Positions 44,278 to 52,009 of a stretch of DNA of 64,000 nt are shown here, one piece after another. The position numbers and the translations under genes are program-made. This DNA comes from SVFI01 sp045588655. Its GTDB lineage: Bacteria > Bacillota > Clostridia > Lachnospirales > Lachnospiraceae. Position 1 is the first letter of the stretch; each line of letters begins with the position of its first letter. The stretch covers positions 62,001 to 126,000 of the forward strand of contig JAZNEP010000007.1 in assembly GCA_045588655.1 (NCBI GenBank), written 5' to 3'. The notes beneath the pieces are model-generated. The model had not been told where the DNA came from. It searched no databases and worked only from the letters and a program-made list of their open reading frames with translations.

Positions 44278-45198
44278 TTACGATTCCTTCTTTAGCGAAT
44301 TGTCCAGCATCGGTTCGTCATCAATAAAATTAATTTCATCGTTTAGATACACTTGATAATCCCCCCATACTCTTTCCAGTTCCTTTAGATTATCTCTTGT
44401 CTGATCCGGTGCTTTCACACAAAGAGCCACCACCAGTGCATTAATCAGGCTAAGCGGCGCCACAAGAGAATCTACAATAGAAAGCATATCACTTCTTGCA
44501 AGAAGATTGCAAGAAGAATAGAGCGACATCGGTGAATGCGCTGTATCTGTAATAGAAATCACTTTCGCATTTCTGTCTCTTGCAAATTCCATCGCTTTTA
44601 ACGTTCTCATGGAATATCTAGGAAAACTAATACCGATGACCACATCTTCTTCACTTACGCGTATCATCTGTTCAAATAATTCTGTCATTGAAGTGGTACG
44701 GAGCATAATGATATCTCCCCTTATCATGGAAAGATAGAACCCTAAAAAGTTGGCCAGCGGTTCACAGCTTCTAAGCCCAATTATATAGACGTGTTTTGCC
44801 GACAAAATTGAGTTAACCGCCAATTCAAACGCAGCCGGATCCAAATGATGCATGGTATCTGTGATTTTGTCAATATCTGCCTGAAGAATGGACATCACAA
44901 GCTCTGCCTGTGAGCTGTTTGCATACTTTACTCCAACTTTCTGTACACTACTCCACTTTCCTTGCACCCATTCTTCCAATGCTTTCTGTAATTCAGGATA
45001 ACCATTATAACCCAGCACGGACGCAAAGCGTACCACTGTTGATTCACTTACACCAATCTCGGTGCCAAGTTTAGCCGCCGTCATAAATACAGCGCTATCA
45101 TAATGCTCTGTAATAAAGGACGCAATTTTCTTTTGTCCCTTGCTGAGCTTATCATATTTCATTTCTATTCTGCTGATAATGTCAACTGTCTTTTTCAT
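44278..45198 (-). CDS. MurR/RpiR family transcriptional regulator
   Basis: The product of about 306 residues has an N-terminal RpiR helix-turn-helix (TAAKLGTEIGVSESTVVRFA, residues 35-60) and a C-terminal SIS sugar-phosphate isomerase-like domain (AKHVYIIGLRSCEPLANFLG and SFPRYSMRTLKAMEFARDR). Such regulators sense sugar phosphates. No sugar operon lies next to it. The next gene downstream (4 nt) is the flavoprotein. I chose the ATG at 45196-45198 over a TTG two codons upstream; GAGGATTTG precedes it. Target genes are unknown. Confidence 0.87.
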   Translation of the reverse strand: MKKTVDIISRIEMKYDKLSKGQKKIASFITEHYDSAVFMTAAKLGTEIGVSESTVVRFASVLGYNGYPELQKALEEWVQGKWSSVQKVGVKYANSSQAELVMSILQADIDKITDTMHHLDPAAFELAVNSILSAKHVYIIGLRSCEPLANFLGFYLSMIRGDIIMLRTTSMTELFEQMIRVSEEDVVIGISFPRYSMRTLKAMEFARDRNAKVISITDTAHSPMSLYSSCNLLARSDMLSIVDSLVAPLSLINALVVALCVKAPDQTRDNLKELERVWGDYQVYLNDEINFIDDEPMLDNSLKKES

Positions 45199-45219
45199 AT
45201 CCAAATCCTCATATCACTG

Positions 45220-45777
45220 TTATGATGCATTTTTCTGATACGTTTCTCTAAGAAGTCGTATCGTCTCTGTTTCCGGTAAATCATAGTCCCCCGTAATTGC
45301 CATGCTAGCAGCTCCGTGAATGAATATCCACATCTTCATAAATAATTCACCCGGATCGGCCACCCCTAATGCCTTCGCACGAGCCACTTCCTTCATAAAT
45401 GCACCGGTAGAACCATTTAACAATTCATAAAGACTTCTTCCATATCTTTCTTTGGATAAAAACAAAAGGTAAAAAAGCTGTGGCTCTTTCACAGCAAAAT
45501 CTATATAGGACATGCCAAACCGAATAAATGGTTTTTCTTCCGCTGTATTCTTTTCACAGTATACCAAATAGAAATCACTAAAAAAAGCAATCGCCATCTC
45601 AAAGATCTCTTGATGTAACTGATCCATATTTTCATAAACACGAAATATCGGTTGAGTAGAACATCCTGCTTTATCTGCAAGTTTTCTTGCCGTCACACTG
45701 CTCATTCCTTCCGTCTTTGCGATCTCGAATCCTGCTTTTTTAATCATTTCCTTTGTCACGCTTATCTTTCTTGCCAT
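45220..45777 (-). CDS. TetR/AcrR family transcriptional regulator
   Basis: This 185-residue regulator has the TetR N-terminal helix-turn-helix (ARKLADKAGCSTQPIFRVYE, about 25-45) and a helical ligand-binding C-terminus (TetR_C-like: FLSKERYGRSLYELL). Its own promoter has a -10 box overlapped by an ATAACA-NN-TGTTAT palindrome that recurs twice before the thioesterase gene, so I infer autoregulation and control of that gene. A fatty-acyl ligand is plausible given the thioesterase but unproven. GAGGTGAAA precedes the ATG. The RpiR gene follows at 21 nt. Confidence 0.88.
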   Translation of the reverse strand: MARKISVTKEMIKKAGFEIAKTEGMSSVTARKLADKAGCSTQPIFRVYENMDQLHQEIFEMAIAFFSDFYLVYCEKNTAEEKPFIRFGMSYIDFAVKEPQLFYLLFLSKERYGRSLYELLNGSTGAFMKEVARAKALGVADPGELFMKMWIFIHGAASMAITGDYDLPETETIRLLRETYQKNAS

Positions 45778-45803
45778 AGCTTTTCACCTCATAAAAATAG
45801 ACC

Positions 45804-45837
45804 AGAATAACACTTGTACCATAACACTTGTTATTCT
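45804..45837. promoter_or_regulatory. TetR operator over its own promoter
   Basis: The core ATAACACTTGTTAT (45821-45834) is a 6+2+6 palindrome with an extra half-site AATAACACTTGT to its left; outer arms AGAATAACA/TGTTATTCT enclose both. It overlaps the -10 box of the TetR promoter. Equivalent sites occur at 46358-46371 and 46412-46425. Confidence 0.6.
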
Positions 45838-45861
45838 AGTCCCTTTTTTTCTTCTTGTCAA
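45833..45861 (-). promoter_or_regulatory. Promoter of the TetR gene
   Basis: TTGACA, exactly 17 bases, then TAGAAT on the minus strand; the -10 lies inside the candidate operator. Confidence 0.65.
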
Positions 45862-45880
45862 TATTATGTGAACCACTTAT

Positions 45881-46312
45881 TTATTCTTTTTCAGTCGAAA
45901 TCGCCGAAGTAAACTTCTCATATACATCCGGATAACTTTTCTTTATGCTAACCGGTGTTAAATCACGATTCACAAATCCGTGTTCCGAAGTACCTGTGGC
46001 ATGCAGCTCTCCCGTTTCTTTCTTATATACTTCATAGGTGACACTAAACTTAACCCCTTTAAATTCTTGGATTTTCATACAAATCTGATACGTATCTCCA
46101 TATCGAAATGCTTTTCTGTATTTGCACGACACTCCGAGTACCGGAATCAGTATCCCTCTTTTCTCCAGTTCATCATATGGCAATCCAATCTGTGTCAAAA
46201 AATTAATTCTCGCCTCTTCAAACCACCGTATATAATTTGAATGGTGGATAATTCCCATCTGGTCTGTCTCATAATAATAGGTCTTTCTTTCATATGATTT
46301 GTTTGCGCTCAT
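45881..46312 (-). CDS. Acyl-CoA thioesterase, YbgC/FadM (4HBT hot-dog) family
   Basis: The 143-residue single hot-dog protein shows the 4HBT active-site block ETDQMGIIHHSNYIRWFEEA, with the Asp near residue 17 as catalytic residue, then YEVYKKETGELHATGTSEHGFVN. Family members hydrolyse acyl-CoA thioesters; the chain length is unknown. AGAGGTAG precedes the ATG. Two copies of the TetR operator lie 46-113 nt upstream, and the TetR gene follows downstream on the same strand, with its own promoter in between. Confidence 0.88.
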   Translation of the reverse strand: MSANKSYERKTYYYETDQMGIIHHSNYIRWFEEARINFLTQIGLPYDELEKRGILIPVLGVSCKYRKAFRYGDTYQICMKIQEFKGVKFSVTYEVYKKETGELHATGTSEHGFVNRDLTPVSIKKSYPDVYEKFTSAISTEKE

Positions 46313-46357
46313 TTTGCTACCTCTGTTTACTTTATTTTTATGTATTACACCTAATCT

Positions 46358-46371
46358 ATAACATATGTTAC
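46358..46371. promoter_or_regulatory. TetR operator copy, proximal to the thioesterase gene
   Basis: ATAACATATGTTAC, differing from the 14-bp consensus ATAACA-NN-TGTTAT only in the last base. The minus strand reads TGTTATAGA here, containing a possible -10. Confidence 0.5.
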
Positions 46372-46411
46372 TTCCATTATTTAATTTAGATTTCCTCCTG
46401 TTTTTTCAACT

Positions 46412-46425
46412 ATAACAATTGTTAT
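46412..46425. promoter_or_regulatory. TetR operator copy, distal
   Basis: ATAACAATTGTTAT, a perfect palindrome extended by T and A on its ends. On the minus strand it contains TATAGT, a possible -10 box. Confidence 0.55.
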
Positions 46426-46543
46426 ATTGAATCAGCATGAAAACCGCAATAACCGCCTGATAACGCATGTTTTTCCTTCATTTTTTGTATGCTCTTTTAA
46501 GTACAATTTTTCTTCATGCAGAAATCTTTCATTTTCAGCCTTT

Positions 46544-46572
46544 AGTTTAGCAGTATTCCTCTGTTTTTGCAA
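46544..46572 (-). promoter_or_regulatory. Upstream promoter towards the thioesterase gene
   Basis: TTGCAA, 17 bases, then TAAACT on the minus strand. Transcription would pass both operator copies before the thioesterase start. Confidence 0.45.
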
Positions 46573-46582
46573 GAAATCACGC

Positions 46583-46622
46583 AAAAAAAAGAGCCTCTGC
46601 ATCATATGCAAAAGCTCTTTTA
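46583..46622 (-). terminator. Terminator of the decarboxylase operon
   Basis: AAAGAGC...TGCAT pairs with ATGCA...GGCTCTTT on the minus strand and is followed by eight U, about 40 nt after oadA. Confidence 0.8.
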
Positions 46623-46661
46623 TTCATCTCATTTGGTATCCAATTTGTTAAAAGAATCGGA

Positions 46662-48083
46662 TTAAACCGGGTAAGCACCGTTTGCTGTATCAGCTTTGGA
46701 TAAATCCACTTTATCCTGCTGTGCTTTACGATACTTGAAGAAGTCTGTAGCAACCTGTGGGAATAATGCGTATGATAATACGTCTTCATCCTGCTGCTTC
46801 CATTCTTTCATTTCTGATTCCAGTTTTTCCATTTCGTTATCAATGAGGTCAGCCGGACGACATGTGATTCTTTCTTCACCCGGAATAACTTTGTCGATAA
46901 CTTCCTGACTCATCGGTTTTACTGTCTGACCATATTTACCACGTAATACGTCTTTTGTCTGGTCAGTTGCCATTTTATATCTTTCACCCATAAGTACGTT
47001 AAATACAGCCTGTGTACCAACGATCTGTGATGAAGGTGTTACGAGTGGTGGCTCTCCAAGGTCTTTACGAACTGCAGGGATTTCTTTTAATACATCGTAG
47101 TATTTATCTTCTGCATTCTGCTCTTTTAACTGGCTAACCATGTTAGAAAGCATTCCGCCCGGTACCTGATATAATAATGTCTTAATATCAACACCCATTA
47201 CTTTTGGATTTAAGAGACCTGATGCTAAGCACTCATCTCTGTATGGTCTGAAGTAATCAGCGATTTCAGCAAGTAAGTTCTGGTCAAATCCTGTGTCATA
47301 CTCTGTTCCCTTGAATGTTTCAACCATAACTTCTGTTGCAGGCTGAGATGTTCCAAGAGCGAACGGGCTCATTGCACAGTCAATTACATCTACACCTGCT
47401 TCTACTGCTTTTAAGTAAGTCATAGAAGCAACACCTGATGTATAATGTGTATGTAACTGAATTGGAAGTTTTGTAACTTCTTTCATTGCTTTCACAAGTT
47501 CAGCAGCTTTATATGGTACTAAAAGACCTGCCATATCTTTGATACAGATAGAATCTGCACCCATCTCTTCAATCTTCTTAGCCATATCTGTCCAGTAATC
47601 CATTGTGTAAGCATCACCTAATGTATAAGAAAGAGCAATCTGCGCATGACCTCTTCCTTCACGCTGTTTGATCTTATTTGTAGAATTTACTGCTGCTTCT
47701 AAGTTACGAAGATCATTGAGACAGTCAAAAATACGAATGATATCAATACCATTTGCAACTGATCTTTCAACAAAAGCATCTACAACGTCATCTGCGTATG
47801 GTCTGTAACCTAAGATGTTCTGACCTCTGAATAACATCTGAAGAGGTGTGTTAGGACATCCGTCTTTAATCTTTCTAAGTCTCTCCCATGGATCTTCTTT
47901 TAAGAAACGAAGGGAAGCATCAAATGTAGCACCACCCCAGCACTCAAGAGAATTATATCCTACTTTATCAAGCTTCTCTAAGATTGGAAGCATGAACTCT
48001 GTTGGCATTCTTGTAGCAATCAGGGACTGATGCGCATCACGTAAAATTGTTTCGGTAATTTTTACCGCTTTGTTTCCAGCCAT
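46662..48083 (-). CDS. oadA: Oxaloacetate decarboxylase alpha / transcarboxylase 5S-type carboxyltransferase
   Basis: This subunit moves the carboxyl group between oxaloacetate (or pyruvate) and biotin. The 473 residues contain the TIM-barrel ITETILRDAHQSL, the carbamylated-lysine segment SICIKDMAGLL and the metal ligands LHTHYTSG, followed by a PYC_OADA helical domain (GGMLSNM). The biotin domain of full-length OadA (about 600 residues) is absent because a separate biotin carrier is encoded two genes upstream. It is last in the operon. OadA, pyruvate carboxylase B and transcarboxylase 5S share this fold, and sequence alone does not fix the reaction. Confidence 0.9.
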   Translation of the reverse strand: MAGNKAVKITETILRDAHQSLIATRMPTEFMLPILEKLDKVGYNSLECWGGATFDASLRFLKEDPWERLRKIKDGCPNTPLQMLFRGQNILGYRPYADDVVDAFVERSVANGIDIIRIFDCLNDLRNLEAAVNSTNKIKQREGRGHAQIALSYTLGDAYTMDYWTDMAKKIEEMGADSICIKDMAGLLVPYKAAELVKAMKEVTKLPIQLHTHYTSGVASMTYLKAVEAGVDVIDCAMSPFALGTSQPATEVMVETFKGTEYDTGFDQNLLAEIADYFRPYRDECLASGLLNPKVMGVDIKTLLYQVPGGMLSNMVSQLKEQNAEDKYYDVLKEIPAVRKDLGEPPLVTPSSQIVGTQAVFNVLMGERYKMATDQTKDVLRGKYGQTVKPMSQEVIDKVIPGEERITCRPADLIDNEMEKLESEMKEWKQQDEDVLSYALFPQVATDFFKYRKAQQDKVDLSKADTANGAYPV

Positions 48084-48138
48084 TTATTTATTCCTCCTGT
48101 TTTAATCAATAAATAATTTTTCTCTCGACAATGTCGAT

Positions 48139-49290
48139 TTAGAATACACCGAATACAGCCATGAATGTTCCGGCTGCCACGGCTGTACCGATAACACCAG
48201 CAACGTTAGGTCCCATTGCATGCATCAGCAGGAAGTTTGTAGGATCTGCTTCTGCACCAACCTTCTGGGAAACTCTGGCTGCCATAGGAACTGCGGAAAC
48301 TCCGGCAGAACCGATAAGTGGATTTACTTTACCCTTAGTCATTACACACATTAATTTACCGAACAGTACGCCGGCAGCAGTACCAAACGCAAACGCAACC
48401 AATCCCAGGATTACGATTTTACCTGTATCCCAGTTAAGGAACGCTTCCGCGCTGGTCGTTGCACCAACCGATGTTCCAAGTAAGATAACTACAATGTACA
48501 TAAGAGCGTTCGATGCTGTTTCTGTCAACTGACGAACCACACCTGACTCTCTGAATAAGTTACCGAGCATCAGCATACCAACAAGTGGTGCTGTTGTCGG
48601 AAGAATCATAGATACAACAATCGTAACGATAATCGGGAAAAGAATTTTTTCCAGTTTGGAAACAGGTCTAAGCTGTCCCATTTTGATTTTACGTTCTTTC
48701 TCTGTTGTAAGAGCTTTCATGATTGGTGGCTGAATAATCGGAACAAGTGACATATATGAATATGCTGCCACGGCGATTGGTCCCATAAGTGCTGTCTGTC
48801 CTAATTTACCTGCAAGGAAAATGGACGTCGGACCGTCAGCTCCACCGATGATGGAAATAGCTGCTGCAGCTTTGTCATTGAATCCGAGAGCAATGGCTCC
48901 GAAATAAGCCGCAAAAATACCGAACTGAGCTGCTGCACCGAGCAAGAAGCTCTTCGGGTTTGCGATAAGTGGACCAAAGTCTGTCATCGCACCTACACCC
49001 ATAAAGATGAGGGATGGCATAATTGCCCATTCATCTAAAAGATAGAAATAATACAAAAGACCACCAACTCCATTTGGAGAATCTTCAATACTCATCATGA
49101 TGTCCGGATAAATATTTACCAGAAGCATACCAAATGCAATCGGAACTAACAGAAGTGGTTCAAACTCATGTCGAATGGCAAGATATAAAAACACACATGC
49201 CACAGCAATCATAATATAGTTTCCGATTGTAAGATTGAAGAAAGCCGTCTGATGTACAAGATTATCTAACGTATTAATTATGTAATCCAT
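48139..49290 (-). CDS. oadB: Na+-translocating decarboxylase beta subunit
   Basis: The beta subunit is the membrane pump that decarboxylates carboxybiotin and exports Na+. The 383-residue protein has about nine to eleven hydrophobic segments with the family blocks PSLIFMGVGAMTDFGPL, IGGADGPTSIFLAGKL (with the key Asp) and GSAGVSAVPMAARVSQK. It is common to oxaloacetate, methylmalonyl-CoA and glutaconyl-CoA decarboxylases. It lies between the biotin carrier and oadA. Confidence 0.94.
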   Translation of the reverse strand: MDYIINTLDNLVHQTAFFNLTIGNYIMIAVACVFLYLAIRHEFEPLLLVPIAFGMLLVNIYPDIMMSIEDSPNGVGGLLYYFYLLDEWAIMPSLIFMGVGAMTDFGPLIANPKSFLLGAAAQFGIFAAYFGAIALGFNDKAAAAISIIGGADGPTSIFLAGKLGQTALMGPIAVAAYSYMSLVPIIQPPIMKALTTEKERKIKMGQLRPVSKLEKILFPIIVTIVVSMILPTTAPLVGMLMLGNLFRESGVVRQLTETASNALMYIVVILLGTSVGATTSAEAFLNWDTGKIVILGLVAFAFGTAAGVLFGKLMCVMTKGKVNPLIGSAGVSAVPMAARVSQKVGAEADPTNFLLMHAMGPNVAGVIGTAVAAGTFMAVFGVF

Positions 49291-49336
49291 TTGTCGACCT
49301 CCTGTTATTTGTCGTTTGATTTATATCAAAGACATA

Positions 49337-49708
49337 TTAGTTTAATGTTGCAAGAGTTGCACCTGCTTCAACAGGATCACCTACTGCGACATCAATACTA
49401 GCAACAGTACCGTCTTGTGGAGCAACAACCGGAATTTCCATCTTCATTGCTTCAAGAATGATAACTGTGTCACCCTTCTTCACAGCCTGACCAACATTAG
49501 CTTCTACTTTAAATACTTTACCTGCTGCACCTGCTTCAATCTTAACTGAACCAGCACCACCTGCTGCTTTTGGAGCTGCTGCAGGAGCTGCCTTTGGTGC
49601 TGCTTTTGGAGCTGCTTTTGGAGCTGCTGCTACAGCACCTGAAGTAGCGCCTTCTTCAACTACTACATCGTATACGTTTCCGTTCACGGTAATTGTATAA
49701 TTTTTCAT
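49337..49708 (-). CDS. Biotin carboxyl carrier protein
   Basis: This 123-residue protein has a short N-terminal beta domain, a flexible Ala/Pro/Lys linker made of AAPK repeats (about 28-47) and a C-terminal biotinyl domain with LEAMKMEIPV, where the Lys of AMKM carries biotin. It shuttles CO2 between the carboxyltransferases (oadA and mmdA types) and the beta subunit. The linker repeats are visible as GCTGCTTTTGGAGCTG-like repeats in the DNA. Confidence 0.95.
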   Translation of the reverse strand: MKNYTITVNGNVYDVVVEEGATSGAVAAAPKAAPKAAPKAAPAAAPKAAGGAGSVKIEAGAAGKVFKVEANVGQAVKKGDTVIILEAMKMEIPVVAPQDGTVASIDVAVGDPVEAGATLATLN

Positions 49709-49726
49709 TTTAATTTCCTCCTGTTA

Positions 49727-50482
49727 TTAGGCATTCTGCCATTTGTTTCTGTTTACTTTTCGAACGCTTCTGATGACTACTCCATCAGCTGAGCCTCCGT
49801 TTGCTGCTTCATATGCTGCAATTGCTGCTGAAATTACTGCAATAAGCTCTGTATCATCTGTCTCTTCCGCCTCGATAATCTGAGCGATTGTATTATCTAC
49901 TGCTTTTTCCGTCTCTGAAACTTTGTCTTTCTTAGCAAACATAGCCTGGATTTTTGGAATCAAAGCAAAAGCTGCGATAATAAAACTGATTAATATCAAT
50001 ACTGAAAATACAGTAAACATACCCAGTAATGTATTTAATCCGGCATTTGTCATCTTTTCACCTAATGTGTAGTTAACATTTACCGTCATCGTAACGATTG
50101 AAAAATCTTTTGCATTGTAAATGAGCTCAACATCTGCCGTTCTGGCATTTCCTTTTGGATCAAGCGCAGAACCTGTAATTGCCGTATTAACAATTACCTC
50201 TTTTCCATCAAACTTTACTTCATGGCCTGTTGTCTCCACATAACTGCCTAACTCTTCCATACCGCTTTCCCAGCTGGCGAATACAGGTCCGAGTATTTCG
50301 TCTTCAGCAAACTGAGCAGCTGCACCCTGCTCAACAATCATGCCTACCTGACCGATATACGTATCCGCAACCTCTACAGCTGCCATCTCTTCCTCTGTCA
50401 TGACATCTGTACTTTCACCACCACAGGCAGTCAGTCCTAAAAGACAGGCAATCATACCTAATACTAATAATCTTTTCTTCAT
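49727..50482 (-). CDS. OadG-type gamma subunit fused to an N-terminal lipoprotein domain
   Basis: The 251-residue protein starts with a lipoprotein signal (LLGLTACGG), followed by a soluble extracytoplasmic domain of about 120 residues that I cannot name. Next come one membrane helix with the OAD_gamma pattern (TVFSVLILISFIIAAFALIP, about 155-175) and a cytosolic tail with AVISAAIAAYEA and VVIRSVRKVNR, typical of gamma subunits that join alpha and beta. The extracytoplasmic extension is larger than in classical OadG (about 80-90 residues) but is seen in clostridial versions. Confidence 0.82.
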   Translation of the reverse strand: MKKRLLVLGMIACLLGLTACGGESTDVMTEEEMAAVEVADTYIGQVGMIVEQGAAAQFAEDEILGPVFASWESGMEELGSYVETTGHEVKFDGKEVIVNTAITGSALDPKGNARTADVELIYNAKDFSIVTMTVNVNYTLGEKMTNAGLNTLLGMFTVFSVLILISFIIAAFALIPKIQAMFAKKDKVSETEKAVDNTIAQIIEAEETDDTELIAVISAAIAAYEAANGGSADGVVIRSVRKVNRNKWQNA

Positions 50483-50499
50483 ATTAAGTACATCCTTTC

Positions 50500-51930
50500 T
50501 TAAACTGTACCGTGTTTTTTAGCCGGGCGGTCGTCCCTTTTTGCAAACAGCATCTCAAATGCGCCAACCACATATTTACGTGTATCAGCCGCATCGATAA
50601 TCTGATCTACATATCCTCTCTTTGCAGCGCCAGTAGCACTTGTCTGAAGTGCTGCATACTCTGCTGCTTTTTCTTTAATTACATCAGCGCCTTCTCCGCT
50701 ATACATAATCTGAGCTGCATCATTTGCATTCATCGCACCGATTTCAGCATTTGACCATGCAATTGTAAGATCTGCACCGATTGCCTTTGAGTTCATAGCG
50801 ATAGCTGCTGTTCCGAGCGCTTTTCCAACTACTACATTTACTTTCGGAACTGTTGCATTAGCGAATGCATATGTAAGCTTAGCTACTGCCTTTGCAATCT
50901 TCTTTTCTGCACATGTGCATGCTGTATATCCTTTTACATTTGTAAGAGAAAGTACAGGAATATTAAATGCATCACAGAATGTGATAAACTCAGCTGCTTT
51001 TGCACATCCGTTCGGAGTTAAAACTGCATCCATTTTTTCAGCCACTTTTCCGTCTTCTCCGATTACTTCGCTACGGTTAGCCACACAACCAACTGTAGAT
51101 CCATTTAAACGGATAAATCCTGTAACCATATCTTTTGCATATGCTTCTTTTACTTCGAAGAATACATTATCATCAGCAATTTCAGATAATGCGATGGATG
51201 TATCACCGGCACATGCAGCAAGATTAGCACTTGCTCTATTTAAATCATCTGTGCAATCTTCATAAGACATATCATCTTCATTGTTTGAAGGGAGCATAGC
51301 TACCAGCTGTCTAATCTGTGCACAAATCTCTGCCTCATCCGCAACTACATCTACAAGACCTGCTTCTGTACTCTGGAAATCCGCTGCTGCAGTATCACAT
51401 TTCTCTGCATAATTTCCTTCCAATGCGTTTGGAGAATTCACAAATAATTTTGCATTCTTTCCTTCCATGAATGTAAAATCTGTGAGCGCCGGAATCAGGG
51501 CAAGTCCACCACCACAATTACCGAAAACTGCTGTAATCTGTGGAACCACACCGGAAGCCAGTGTCTGTTTCATATAAATTTCACCGAAGGCGTTCATCGC
51601 ATCTGTCGCCTCCTGCAGTCTAAGTCCGGCTGTATCGATTAAACCGATGACAGGCGCACCTGTCTTAAGAGCCAGATCATAGAGGTTAGCAATCTTTTTC
51701 GCATGCATTTCGCCAACGCTTCCGTTCATCACAGATGCATCCTGGCTGTAAACATACACAAGGTTGCCTTCAATTACTCCGTAGCCGGTAACCACACCGT
51801 CCGAAGGAGTTTCTGTTGGTTTCATATTGAAATCAGTTGCTCTGGCTGTTACCATTGCTCCAATTTCAACGAAACTGTTGTCGTCGAGTAAAGCTGCAAT
51901 TCTTTGACTCGCTTTTGAAGAATTACTCAT
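50500..51930 (-). CDS. mmdA: Acyl-CoA carboxyltransferase (MmdA/PCC-beta/12S type)
   Basis: The product of about 476 residues is a biotin-dependent acyl-CoA carboxyltransferase of the MmdA, propionyl-CoA carboxylase beta and transcarboxylase 12S group. Blocks seen are ARATDFNM, DGVVTGYGVIEG, YSQDASVMNGSVGEMHAKKI, GLIDTAGLRLQEA, FGNCGGGLALIP and the second half's VGKALGTAAIAMN. The start ATG 51928-51930 (MSNSS) follows GGAGG by 8 nt. It is the first gene of the operon. Its presence beside an OadA-type subunit is notable. The acyl-CoA (methylmalonyl, malonyl or glutaconyl) cannot be decided here. Confidence 0.85.
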   Translation of the reverse strand: MSNSSKASQRIAALLDDNSFVEIGAMVTARATDFNMKPTETPSDGVVTGYGVIEGNLVYVYSQDASVMNGSVGEMHAKKIANLYDLALKTGAPVIGLIDTAGLRLQEATDAMNAFGEIYMKQTLASGVVPQITAVFGNCGGGLALIPALTDFTFMEGKNAKLFVNSPNALEGNYAEKCDTAAADFQSTEAGLVDVVADEAEICAQIRQLVAMLPSNNEDDMSYEDCTDDLNRASANLAACAGDTSIALSEIADDNVFFEVKEAYAKDMVTGFIRLNGSTVGCVANRSEVIGEDGKVAEKMDAVLTPNGCAKAAEFITFCDAFNIPVLSLTNVKGYTACTCAEKKIAKAVAKLTYAFANATVPKVNVVVGKALGTAAIAMNSKAIGADLTIAWSNAEIGAMNANDAAQIMYSGEGADVIKEKAAEYAALQTSATGAAKRGYVDQIIDAADTRKYVVGAFEMLFAKRDDRPAKKHGTV

Positions 51931-52009
51931 GTTTTGGACCTCCATTTTATATTAATTTATGAATAACTAGATTATGTAAGGGCATACTACGCCCGCACAT
52001 CACATTCGA

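Larger units (their letters stand above)
46313..46661. other. Regulatory intergenic region between the thioesterase and oad genes
   Basis: This 349-bp region holds two TetR operators (46358-46371, 46412-46425), a promoter (46544-46572) and the oadA terminator (46583-46622). An AGGAGG occurs on the minus strand at about 46394-46399 without a start codon at usable distance. I see no convincing gene; a frame at 46427-46651 on the plus strand has no ribosome binding site. Confidence 0.6.

Noticed and set aside
46422..46481. 19-codon minus-strand frame (MKEKHALSGG...) before the thioesterase gene
   Set aside because: No ribosome binding site of usable strength and its stop lies in the operator palindrome; leader-peptide function cannot be supported.
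49560..49640. Short tandem repeats in the biotin carrier gene
   Set aside because: They encode the normal Ala/Pro/Lys linker of biotin carriers.
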